From assembly GCF_018446385.1 (NCBI RefSeq), contig NC_055990.1:29845891-29909890 (forward strand): a DNA stretch of 64,000 bases, read 5' to 3'. Source of the DNA: Zingiber officinale (lineage: Eukaryota > Streptophyta > Magnoliopsida > Zingiberales > Zingiberaceae). This document shows positions 31,467 to 41,212 of the stretch, piece by piece; position 1 is the stretch's first letter; each line of letters opens with the position of its first letter. The position numbers and the translations under genes were made by a program. Below the pieces are notes generated by a model. It worked only from the letters and a program-made list of their open reading frames with translations, was not told the DNA's origin and searched no databases.

Positions 31467-32024
31467 ATGAGCAATCAACCGAAGATGGTTAAGGTGAGTT
31501 GATAATTAATTTCTCCAAAATTAATTGTGAGTTTAAAATATAGTTCTGTTTTGTTGTTCAGCAGAAGGTGGTGATGAGGTTGCCGATGGAGGATGCGAAG
31601 AGGCGATCCAAAGCTCTCCGGACGGCCGTAGGATTGCCTGGTAATTAATTCTTTAACCACTATTTACACCGTCGTTAAGTGTTGATTAATCATCGTGGTT
31701 CCGGCAGGCGTTGTGTCAGTGTCGCTGGACAAAGACCGGCTGACCGTGGTGGGGGAGGGGATCGACTCGGTGGCTCTCACTGTCGTCCTAAGGAAGAAGA
31801 TGGGCCCCGTCGAGCTCCTCAGCGTCGGCGACGACCGGAAGGACGACAAGATCAGGCAGCCGTCTTCGTCTTCCTCGTCGTCGTCCGCAGTGGGGACAGA
31901 GAACAAAAGCACCTGGTCGGCACCGCCGATCAGCTATAATTATGCGTACCAAGCCCAACCGTACTATCATCCATATCCTTACGAGGTGCGCAGTGCTGAC
32001 CAAGAGAACTGCAGCATCATGTAG
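31467..32024 (+). CDS. HIPP-like: HMA-domain protein with CaaX box, lacking the metal-binding cysteines
   Basis: Three exons: 31467-31493, 31565-31640, 31708-32024. Introns 31494-31564 and 31641-31707 have GT/AG ends. The protein has 139 residues. The heavy-metal-associated fold covers residues ~10-75 ('KVVMRLPMEDAKRRSKALR', 'VVSVSLDKDRLTVVGEGID', 'LRKKMGPVELLSVG'). The family MxCxxC site reads M17-E-D19-A-K-R22, so both cysteines are replaced and copper/zinc binding is unlikely. A Ser-rich linker and a Tyr/Pro-rich tail lead to a C-terminal CSIM, a CaaX box that favours farnesylation and membrane attachment. Heavy-metal-associated isoprenylated plant proteins are metallochaperone-like; the layout resembles the HMA domains of rice small HMA proteins targeted by blast effectors. 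The acceptor before exon 2 is a tandem CAGCAG, so a 140-residue form with one extra Gln is possible. Confidence 0.88.
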
Positions 32025-32124
32025 AGCTAGATCTGTGTCATGGATTAGCGAGCACGAATCGATCGAGTTGACTTTATAAGATCTAAGGAATCAAGTACGG
32101 GTGGTATTTTAGGCTAATTTAAGT

Positions 32125-32400
32125 AATCTTGCGGTCAACTCTTTCATCTGTTTGAATATGAGTAAGCACGATGATAGGTTTTATGTATGTGGTTAAATTT
32201 AATCTAAACAATCATGGGCAAAAATCAAAAGCAATTATGTAAATCTTTAGAAGGATATATTTTTTTTTGCAAAAAAATAATTAAAAGAATGCCCTTAGCT
32301 GCTAAAATACTATAACAATTAATACAATATTATTATAATAACTAATACTGTTATGACTATTTTAAAATAATTTTAATCAATTCAAAGGGGTCTATTCAAA
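32125..32400. repeat. 3' flank of the HMA gene, duplicated at 2.5 kb
   Basis: Starts 100 bp after the stop codon. Collinear with 2510-2790 as described there, at roughly three quarters identity by eye. The second matching block near 34078-34140 is separated from this one by 1.7 kb that has no counterpart at 2.8 kb. Confidence 0.55.
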
Positions 32401-32945
32401 GCTTATTTTTAATCCGAGTAAATTAGAATTCTTGGCTGCCATTAACTACAATAAGATTGGAAAAAAAAAAGATATTTTGAATACAAACTCTATAATAGAA
32501 CATCCTTTCTATTTTTGTTTTTTGAAAAAAAATATATCGCTTTAACAATTTACATAATTTTTGCCCAACAATCATTATAATATAAAAGATATTTTTCGTG
32601 TAATGGAATTTGAATTTCTCATATAAATGAACCACTGCAATTGTATTTCCTTTTTCAAACGAAATTCAGTCATTTATAAATGAACTTTTTGAATAATCTT
32701 CTTCGTCTTTGTAAGCCAACAAAGTTATTGGTGGACAAATTGGCACATGTTTCGTTTACATATAGAAGACCTCGGAATAATAGTCAACTTTAGGTGCCGA
32801 CATTGGACTACCCTCGCTTACAATCTTGACTTTTACAAATTACAATAGATAGGAATCACCTACAAGGCAATAATGATAATCACTCACACAAATTTAATCT
32901 GTACAAATGGCACCAACGATATGTTTGAAAATATTAAAAGAATAT
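32401..32945. other. AT-rich DNA, no gene seen
   Basis: Several short A/T runs. Start of the 1.7-kb segment absent from the related sequence at 2.8 kb. No terminal repeats are recognised. Confidence 0.35.
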
Positions 32946-33089
32946 TTAATATTGAGTTTGCAAGGACAAGTATCCTATTTCACATTTGTGAATGAATAAA
33001 TGCCTATTTACATATTTCATAGGAAAGTCAAAACCTTTTAAATTGAAGGAAATAAGTGAGAAAGAAAATAAATTCAATTGAGAAGAAAA

Positions 33090-33262
33090 AATGAATAATA
33101 TTCTCAATTCATTGTCAGCCCAACCTTCTACCAGCACAGCAAAGACTCTTTGAGCCGTCTCCTCCCTTTCCTGCTCCAGAAGATCATTCCCAAGTATATT
33201 ATGTCGGTAACGGTCATAGAAGTTGTCGGCGAAGGTGTAAGGTATAAAAGCCACCTTCCATA
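33090..33262 (-). pseudogene. Unrecognised gene fragment
   Basis: Minus-strand reading of about 55 residues with a protein-like, non-repetitive composition: 'MAFIPYTFADNFYDRYRHNI' then 'NDLLEQEREETAQRVFAV' and 'LVEGWADNEL'. It then runs into AT-rich sequence without a clear splice site. The composition looks like a real exon rather than chance, but I cannot name the family. It may be an exon captured by a transposon or a decayed gene. Confidence 0.4.
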
Positions 33263-33339
33263 GATGTTATCTAAAAAAAGGAAAGAAGATAGTTCCTGAA
33301 TCTGCAGTGCCACAGACGATTTTGCATATAATAAGAATA

Positions 33340-33790
33340 GTATGGTTCAAGAAGTTACATGAACTCAATGTTAAATATGATATGAAGAGCCCTGCCGCCG
33401 ATAAGGGAAAGCGCCATCATCATTCTGAAACTGGAGAATAGGGACCTTCTGCAGATACAAATCAATGGATCCTTATGTTATTGCAGATGGTCAAGTGTAT
33501 ACGAAGCTTTTCAGATGGGCTCTTAATGTCGAAGTTCCTGAACATGACTCGGGAGAAAGTTTATTGCCTCCATCAACGATGTTTGTTTGGTCTGGATGAA
33601 AAAGATGCCACAAATGAAGGAGAAGTCAAGCACAAGCTGTCTGAACATTGTTAGCATTGAAGACAATAAAATGCAATACAAAATAAAGACCAGATTGACA
33701 GTTCAGTGCCGACTTCTAGGAGTTAAAAATTTTGTTTATATAATTAAGTTGGAGGGCGAGGATCTCCCACAGCAATATGATCCTTTCTAA
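33340..33790 (+). pseudogene. Unrecognised coding-like remnant
   Basis: Plus-strand stretch with codon-like composition in shifting frames: 'DPYVIADGQVYTKLFRWALN' and 'VEVPEHDSGESLLPPSTMFV' around 33460-33590, then in another frame 33587-33790 'TRLTVQCRLLGVKNFVYIIK' ending 'GEDLPQQYDPF'. There is no start codon context, and at least one shift. Function unknown. It lies in the same 1.7-kb insert-like segment as the fragment at 33.1 kb. Confidence 0.3.
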
Positions 33791-34077
33791 GAGAATCAAG
33801 AATACTCATCGATAATTTGCACATGAGTTATCCAAGACAACACTAGTGTGTTTCAATCAACATAATGAATCATCATATTTTGACCAACCAATCAAGGTCA
33901 ATGATCTATGAACCTCAAAAGCTAACAGAAAAACAGGAATCAAACACATCAAAGTGTCAGATGACTCTTCCTAAAGTGCTTTGACATGTTAATGAATTTA
34001 TTCAGATTTAGCTTTCCACAAAAGAAACACTACAATGGAAAATGTAACTGTTTGAGTTGCATAAATCTTTCATAAGC

Positions 34078-34140
34078 ATCACATGTTGAACTCATTGAGA
34101 TCAATCTTGAAGTCAATCACTCTGAACAATCATTTTGATA
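34078..34140. repeat. Second block shared with 2835-2900
   Basis: The words 'tcacatgttgaac', 'attgagat' and 'cttgaag.caatc' are in the same order and spacing as near 2835. It marks the right edge of the segment that is missing at the other locus. Confidence 0.5.
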
Positions 34141-34239
34141 CAGTAATAAAATAATCTATGTAGGATAAGATCTATGTAGCTAACTTCGAAAAATTTGGCC
34201 TTTAACACACTTTTCAGTGATGACAATGCATAAATAACA

Positions 34240-34295
34240 GAAATTCCTCTCTTTGGCACTCCATGGCTGTAAAATGAAATTCATTGCTGCTGCGA

Positions 34296-34336
<41 letters not shown>

Positions 34337-34600
34337 GATAAATCCAGTTAGCCTCATTGACTCTCTCTGGGTGACCAGCCCAGTCCCACAAAAGTTTTCC
34401 ACCGGCCATCAAAGTAAATCCGGAAGTGCACGCGGTGGCTAGCTCAAAAGTCCAATATCCTTTGGTTGCACTCTCCATTTGGAGGAAAAATTCCTACAAA
34501 TACACCATAACCGTGGGTGCCTGAGTGACAACCTGCATATCCTACCACAACACCATAGCTCCGGGGACAACCAGGTATTCATATGAGTAAATTCATGATA
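34240..34600 (-). pseudogene. Possible gene fragment with a TA microsatellite
   Basis: The minus strand reads 'GYWTFELATACTSGFTLMAG' then 'GKLLWDWAGHPERVNEANW' (34478 to about 34345) in one frame and 'GYAGCHSGTHGYGVFVGIFP' just upstream in another. This looks like membrane-protein sequence broken by a shift. I do not recognise the family. A (TA)n run of about 18 units at 34298-34334 lies within the segment. Confidence 0.3.
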
Positions 34601-36780
34601 ATGAATGTATGAAACTAATGTGGACAACAAGTTTCTCCCCATAATTAATAATCGAGCTAATTTGAGACTACATAGCTCCTCATCACATGCTTGACAAGTC
34701 ATTGATTCCATAGTTGGTGGAATCATTATGGGTATCAGTCGGTCAAAAAATCTAAACATCAAACATACTGGATTGATGGGAACATAAGTGGACAAAGAAA
34801 TAAAAAAGGAATATTATAAAAAAATGTTTAATGTATAATATTTGAACCAAATTAAAAATTCCCAAGAATACTAAATATTAGGCTCCATTAACTGAAACAA
34901 ATTATATTATAATAATATGATAATAATTATAATTCATTAATTAGAATATTAATATAATAATATTTGTATTTAACAATTATTGCTATTATTTACCAACTGG
35001 TTTATTAAATTAGCAACTTATTAGCTCTTGGTTAATGCTTACTAAAATTTGTTTAATCTTATGGAAAAATAATAATAATAATAATAGTAAGATACCTAAC
35101 TTATCAAATGACCTATTATTGAGTTGGTATGAAATAAAATTAATACTAAAAAAGGAAGAATAGTTAATTAATTACACCAAATAATTGTAAACTATAATTA
35201 TCAAATAGTTTTAAAAATAATAATATGTTAGCCTATATGGATTTGTGCTTTGCTTAGTCAATGTCACCATCAGTCAATCTACTAACTGGATACATGTTTG
35301 ATTGCAATGAATCCATTAGATACATTTCCTATGTGTCCATAGATTTGAATTAGATATTGGAAATATTTCCTATGTTTGATTGCAATGAATCCACATATGC
35401 ACAATTTTGATATTCTAATAAATCTAAACCACAATGACTAATTATTAAGTTACTCATTATTTATCCATGACAATATATATGTATTCTTAACTAGAACTAT
35501 ATTTAAAATGGATATTAAAGAATTGTCTTCCTTCTACTCATTCCATGCATTAAGTCAATTCCTTTAGGTAGTTTATTTGCTGGTTAAGGAGCATTACATA
35601 GGTATTTGATACCACAAAAATTTTTCTAACGACCCTACATGTTGTTTCATGAATTTGGATCAATTGAAAAAAATTCCAATAGATGATCGCTGAGACTTCA
35701 ATAAACAATCACAGAGCTTATTTGCAGATATTCTCTTCTTTTATAAATAACATATGAGCATCCACATCAGCTTTCCTAAACACAGAATTTATCTTAAATT
35801 TTACATTTTACGTAAAAAAAACCTTTGTATCAGCTATCTTATCCATTCTCTAAATTTAGATTTCATGAATAGTACTTCTCTAAATTTAGGGAATGAAATC
35901 CTAAATATTAAAATATCATTTAATTTGGGAGAGAAAAAAATAAAGAAAATATATTACGTAATGAAAAGTAGATATTATACAGGAAGAGAGAAAAAATAAT
36001 AAAAAAAGTGAAAGATAGAGAGAATAAAACAATAAAAAAATAAAGATAATGAAAATTTTAGGGTAGCTGATGTAGTGTGTAGTGAAAAATAATTGTCTAA
36101 ATTTAATAAAGTGGATGGTTTACCTCAAATTTTAGAGATATTATAAAGAAACTGATGTAGATGCTCTAACACTAGAGTATTGATCCTAAAAATCTAACAT
36201 AGTGAAATTTTTATAAAGAAATCAACTGCTTAGGGATAATTCTTATACAAGAATCAACTACTTAGGGATTTTATGTACCTAACCAAATAAACTCACTCAA
36301 TGTTCATGATATTCAATATTTTAAAGCTTCTAAGCTTCAAAAGCAAGCTACATGACACTTCAAATCCAAAGACCACTGGAAACCAATTTCAGTTTTCAAA
36401 AAGGTGAAAAATTATATTGAATACAAGTATATTTTTGGAAATACCAAAGAAGCTGCAGCATGGTGATATCCTACATCGCATACCTAAGAGCAAGACTTAT
36501 CATTGTGGCAATACCTTGGTTCCAGGAGAAATGCATTTGCTGTGGTCTTGGTAAACCATCAGTACACCAATAAATCCACTTGATCTTGAACCCATCTTAG
36601 CCATTATGAATGAAATCTCAATCACTATGACATTGTTCTATCAGAGATAGCAGATTAAGGGGCTTCAGTACTGCAGAAGCACAAACAGAAGTTAGATTCT
36701 TTGCAAAAGACGTAAATTCCTTTTAGTACGAGGCCACTTATTACACGAACCAAATAACCAATAAATACCTCAAACTTTAT
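34601..36780. other. AT-rich intergenic DNA
   Basis: No supported gene. Many A/T runs and short duplications, for example 'cctatgtttgattgcaatgaatccat' near 35290-35390 in two partial copies. The last ~350 bp are the likely 3' untranslated and terminator region of the minus-strand gene ending at 36781. Confidence 0.4.
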
Positions 36781-38703
36781 TCATTGTCTTCTCATCTTCT
36801 TCAAATTGTGCACTAAAGACTGCAAAGCCTCCTGCATTTTGGTGCCATTTGTTTGTCTCACTTCCATGGATGCTTGATGCAAACTTTGAAGACCACGACC
36901 TAAAGATGCAATCATCGGAACAGAAGGCAATGACTCAGCAGCACATTCAATTCCATCGCCATAAGTTAGAAGCCCAGTGCATGCAGCCATGCTGCAACCA
37001 AACATAGCCAATGGGGCAAACCTAATTGGTCGGACACTCCTACTCCTCATAATTTCATAAAATGAAGTTCTCATAGCCAACAAACTTGTCTTCTCAGCTG
37101 CTGCTATCATAGTGTGTGCCACAGAACGGATTTTCACAGCTGATGTGGTCACCTTCATAGCGGAGGTCTTGGCTCCTGCACTAGCAAGTACTTGTGCGAA
37201 GGGATTCACAGCAAAAAATTTACTGAGGCTCATAATAGCTATTCTTTGCAGCTGTGTTAAGCTTAATTTCAAAGTAGCAGGAATCTTATACATGGAAAAC
37301 TTAATTAATGTGGACATAGGAACTGCTTTAGACAATGAAGAGGCACCCAAAACTACTGTAGCTCCAGCACTAACTGCCACTACAGGCTTATCCACCAGAA
37401 GACCATTCCTTTTCATGTTTTCTATCACCTTTTCATGTTCAAGATCATCCTCATAGCATTCTGTAGAACCTAAATTGATTGATTCTGCCACCTTGGGAGG
37501 CACAGATGTGTTCCAGTGCTTGCGCAGACCAGCCAAGCAACTAGTGTCAACTATAGCAACAATAGATCCAAACTTCTTTGCCTGATTCCTGAGAGTGTGT
37601 ACAAAAAGAACATGCGCTTTCTCTTCCAATGGGAGCTCAAAATACTCCAATTCGCTAGGATTGACTTTATTTGTTCTTTCCATTGGACAACGTGCGGCAT
37701 CGTTTAAGGCAATCCTTAAACTCTCAACTGCAATCCTGAAAATGTATGCATTTGATAACGTATGAGTATTAACTGGTTTTCCTTCATTGATATCAACAAG
37801 CATTCTCTGTACAGCAACCACAGCCTTTTCAATTGATGGAAGGTCAATGAATATGTCATGTAGATCTGCAAATAAAGGGTAGAAAGACTGTGCAAATGCA
37901 GGCACCTTGTAGTCTAGTTTTGGCTGATCTTTTACAGATCCCTCTTCAAAATTAGAGTCAGGTTGACCTCCTTTTGAGATCGCTAACTCAAGGAATGGAA
38001 TCACCATCTTAACCATTTGTTCCTTAATTGCATCATCTAAGCACAATCTTTTAGAATTGAAGTATGTAACCGAAGTAACTTTTGGAGGAAGTAAGTTGAT
38101 TGCTTGTATTCTCAACCCTAAGGTTTGACCTCCATCTTTATTATTGTCTGAACATGTTGTAGCATGCCCACCTTCGTTACCGTCATATGGTGACTCCAGT
38201 AACATAAAATCCGAACCTATCTCTTCTGCAGCTCTCTTCGCGGACAAGAAGTGACCATAACATCCAACCCCAAAGATCTCTTGCAAGACCTGCCTCCCAG
38301 CAAAATTTTCATAATGATCCTTGCTGATTTTTTCAATGAAGCATCTTTTAAGAACCCCAATTGATGAAGTTGGTACAAGGTTTGCTTGATCATTTCTTAC
38401 ATCTTTCTCTTCGGCTTGGATATCAGCCAATGCCGACAGTGAAATTTGAGCCACCACAGTCTTTGGCTTAACTTCTTTGATCAGATCCTCCGCATCGAAG
38501 GCAGATTGTAATGACAAGTTTTGTGCAGCTAATATATATACTACAGCATCAGAATCAGGTTCATGCAGAGCCAAAACAAACTGCTTTGTCGTATCTGGTA
38601 TTGAAAGTTTGCGAACTAATCTATCAGAAATTTTCAAATCATCAGCCTTAAACGTTGACAATGGCCATATTTTTTGCAGATAAGAAATTATTGCTGATGC
38701 CAT
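36781..38703 (-). CDS. TraB-like domain membrane protein (tentative)
   Basis: A single open frame of 640 residues without internal introns, apparently an intact host gene. Around residues 50-90 'VVYILAAQNLSLQSAFDAED' and 'LIKEVKPKTVVAQISLSAL' resemble the first strand-helix unit of TraB/PrgY-type proteins. 'GCYGHFLSAKRAAEEIGSDF' (~150) and 'SIVAIVDTSCLAGLRKHWN' (~380) resemble the later conserved blocks, though the usual catalytic-looking His/Glu positions are not evident. Hydrophobic segments near residues 440-465 and 560-580 suggest membrane attachment in the C-terminal part. TraB-like proteins in eukaryotes are mostly organelle-membrane or uncharacterised proteins, so I infer no activity. 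The start at 38703 is preceded by a purine-rich leader and a good intron in the 5' leader. The family call is from pattern memory. Confidence 0.75.
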   Translation of the reverse strand: MASAIISYLQKIWPLSTFKADDLKISDRLVRKLSIPDTTKQFVLALHEPDSDAVVYILAAQNLSLQSAFDAEDLIKEVKPKTVVAQISLSALADIQAEEKDVRNDQANLVPTSSIGVLKRCFIEKISKDHYENFAGRQVLQEIFGVGCYGHFLSAKRAAEEIGSDFMLLESPYDGNEGGHATTCSDNNKDGGQTLGLRIQAINLLPPKVTSVTYFNSKRLCLDDAIKEQMVKMVIPFLELAISKGGQPDSNFEEGSVKDQPKLDYKVPAFAQSFYPLFADLHDIFIDLPSIEKAVVAVQRMLVDINEGKPVNTHTLSNAYIFRIAVESLRIALNDAARCPMERTNKVNPSELEYFELPLEEKAHVLFVHTLRNQAKKFGSIVAIVDTSCLAGLRKHWNTSVPPKVAESINLGSTECYEDDLEHEKVIENMKRNGLLVDKPVVAVSAGATVVLGASSLSKAVPMSTLIKFSMYKIPATLKLSLTQLQRIAIMSLSKFFAVNPFAQVLASAGAKTSAMKVTTSAVKIRSVAHTMIAAAEKTSLLAMRTSFYEIMRSRSVRPIRFAPLAMFGCSMAACTGLLTYGDGIECAAESLPSVPMIASLGRGLQSLHQASMEVRQTNGTKMQEALQSLVHNLKKMRRQ

Positions 38704-39065
38704 CTTCGAAACAGTAAAACTACCGTATCGTCTCGCTTAAGTTCAAAGCGACAACTTCCACAAATATCTGCAATCGATCAAATCGGATAAAAATCAAAAT
38801 TTGACAAAGCACAATTACATATCATTAGACGCCTATAAAAGGAAGATGAAATCGTGTGAAAATCAATGACATAGATGGGAAATCGTGATTCTAGAGACCT
38901 GGTGGAGACTGATGGCGACGGAGGTGATCGCCGCAGGGAGAATATCAGAGAGGAGAGAGCGTAGAATTCACCGATCGGAGATCGGCGTCGGTAAGGCGAC
39001 TTCCGGTGGTTGCAGACGGAAGAGGAGTCGCCGAGCGGAGGCCTGCGGTATTAGGGATCGAGTAA
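38704..39065 (-). promoter_or_regulatory. 5' leader of the TraB-like gene with an intron
   Basis: Minus strand. The leader exon next to the start codon is 38704-38767. Immediately upstream is 'gattgcag', a clean acceptor. A matching donor 'CAG|gtctct' places the intron at 38768-38898 (131 bp). The outer leader exon would be the GC-rich block 38899 to about 39060, rich in TCTC words, which stands out from the AT-rich DNA on its left and right. Transcription start and TATA box are not obvious. Confidence 0.6.
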
Positions 39066-39721
39066 AATATTCCGTATTAATTATATAAATAATTCTAAAA
39101 AATTTAAGCATTTATTATTTTAATCATTATCCATTAATATGCCACGTTATTATTCTTTTAAAATAACCAAATAATATTAATGGTTAAACGTGAAATAATT
39201 ATTTTAATAATTTTAAAATGTTAAATGCATATTTAAAATCAGATAAATTTGAAAAAAAAATAGAGTAAATATAGTTGAAGCACAGAAAAAAGATACACAC
39301 TATATTCAAAATATTCAAATAAAACATTTAATTTTAATTCAAAATAATTAATATGTAGTTAAAAAATTGTTTTTGTGACAAGTCGAGATGAAATAAAAAA
39401 AAAAAAGTTAAATATTCAATATAGTATCTTATCCGAAAATAGGTAAAAAAAATTCATTGTTTATAAATAAATTTCCTTTTAATATTAAATTCTTTTATTT
39501 ATATAAAAAAAATCATTAAAGGGTTTGAGTACTAGATAAAACAAAGACGAATTATTCTATAATTTAATTACGAGGGATAAGATTGATTTTAAAGTATTGT
39601 TTTCCCTTATTTTATTTGTGGGAAAAATCATTGTTTTATTATGTAGATCTTAATGTGTTCGTTGGTGGATAATATGTGGCATAATATTCAGGTTAAAAAA
39701 AATAAAAATTAATATTAAATG
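39066..39721. other. AT-rich intergenic DNA
   Basis: No gene or transposon ends seen. It forms the left flank of the insertion site of element B; its continuation is at 50245. Confidence 0.45.
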
Positions 39722-39726
39722 TTCAC
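39722..39726. repeat. Target-site duplication of element B, left
   Basis: TTCAC immediately before TGATCC; the same five bases follow GGATCA at 50240-50244. Confidence 0.95.
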
Positions 39727-40539
39727 TGATCCTGTCCGAACGATGAATCAATGGACGCTGGGCACGTGGCGCTCTCCGAATTGCTGACGTAGATCTCCGA
39801 CCGGTCGTGTGGATCTCCGGCGAACCTGCAAGGAAGTCGGGCCGGAAAGGGGTTTCCGGCGACGACCCTCCGACGCTCAAGTCAGGCAAGAGGAAGACGA
39901 GAAAGTGGCTATGAATATGCGAGAATGCGTACCTCCGGCGAAGTGTGAGGCTCCTTATATAGAGTTGTGAAGAGGCTCACGCACACCTACCGAAGCGAAT
40001 ACGTGTCCTCTAACCATACCTCAGTATGGGCTTGTCAGAAGAGCTTACCTGACACCATACTGCTACAGTCCGAGCACATCTCTGATGGGACAGCGGAACC
40101 CTCTGTCGTAAGATCCTGCGTATAACCTGGTCGTTGAACATACCCGCTGTCAGAAGATGTTCCCTTGTCCTTTTGTCTCTTCTTACCCCATGTCGAGCGT
40201 CCGGCCGGTCGGCAATATCCTCACGTCCGGCCGGTCGTATGTGCTGGTCCGCTCGGGAGATTCCCGGGGCATGTGCTCTGTAGAGACTGTTCATAGTATT
40301 GTTACTTTATGCCTTCGGCCGAGCGGACCCTAAACCCGCTCGGCCATACGATCTTGTTCAACATGAGCGTCGGAACCCCGACTCCCCGCCGCGGTGTCTT
40401 TGCTTCCGCTCGGAACATTCGGCCGGTCGCCCAAATCTTTATCCACTCGGCCGAACCCCTGATTAACCTTTTACCTTTCAACCTCCACGTGGCGTGGACT
40501 CTGCTTAAAGGGGGGTCCCCCCTCCTCACTACCGGATCA
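39727..40539 (-). repeat. Element B 3' LTR (left)
   Basis: 813 bp, TGATCC at one edge and GGATCA at the other, so the ends are 6-bp inverted repeats. A minus-strand TATA box 'ctatataagg' lies at about 39953-39962. It is rich in 'ccgctcgg' and 'ccgaccggtcg' words. It lacks the 'gagccctg' 7-bp insertion present in the other LTR near 50153. Confidence 0.95.
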
Positions 40540-40556
40540 CTTGCCTCCCCTTCAAG
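40540..40556 (-). promoter_or_regulatory. Element B polypurine tract
   Basis: On the minus strand 'cttgaaggggaggcaag' directly precedes the 3' LTR, the usual start site for plus-strand DNA synthesis. Confidence 0.75.
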
Positions 40557-40924
40557 TCTAGTCAAATGAGGCGATTAGTTCGACTGACTGGACCATCAGT
40601 TGCTTCGAGCGGCGTCCATATATAACTACCCTCCGCTCGGACACAAAGGGGGCAACTAAAACGCCAGTCAACGCCAACATTTCTCAGTATCTTTTCGAAG
40701 TTTTCGCCAATCTTCATCATTAAGGTCGAGCACGCGCTCTGTGCCTCGTTAAGGCGCTCCTTAAATGCTCCCCCATGATGGAATGCCACGTGGCTTTGCT
40801 AACGTCATCGTACGGCGGCGGCGCCGCGGGTGACGAGACCGAGGCGGTTCGAAATGGACGGCGCGATGTGTGCTCCGATTCTCGCGACCTGGATCCGACG
40901 GTGGAGGCCGCTCGGGTGCCACCC

Positions 40925-40930
40925 TATAAA
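40925..40930 (+). promoter_or_regulatory. TATA box of the antisense gene
   Basis: 'ccctataaaggc' lies 288 bp before the start codon at 41213 and is followed by a T/C-rich leader. The related remnant at 29047 keeps a TATA box in the same position. It would drive transcription opposite to the element's own genes. Confidence 0.6.
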
Positions 40931-41212
40931 GGCTTCTCTTCTTTTCTTCGCCTCACTTCTGCTGTCGCGTGCTTACCGCTGCTTCTCACGTTCCAGATTT
41001 CCGGCGATCTTGCTCTTCTATTTTCGGCGATCTCTGGTACGCTTTCCTCGATCCTCCTCCTCGTTGTAAGGTTCTCCTTCTTTCCCTCTCTGGTTCTTGT
41101 GTTTTCTTTGCATTTCTTTCCCGAGTTTCGATCCTCGGGGCATCATTTCGTTTGCTGTCTTCTTTCTCCTATCCTCTACCTTCGCCTTTTTTGATTTCGT
41201 CCGCTCGGACAA

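Noticed and set aside
34298-34334. TA-rich run as a promoter or origin
   Set aside because: A plain (TA)n microsatellite of about 18 units; nothing around it supports a regulatory role.
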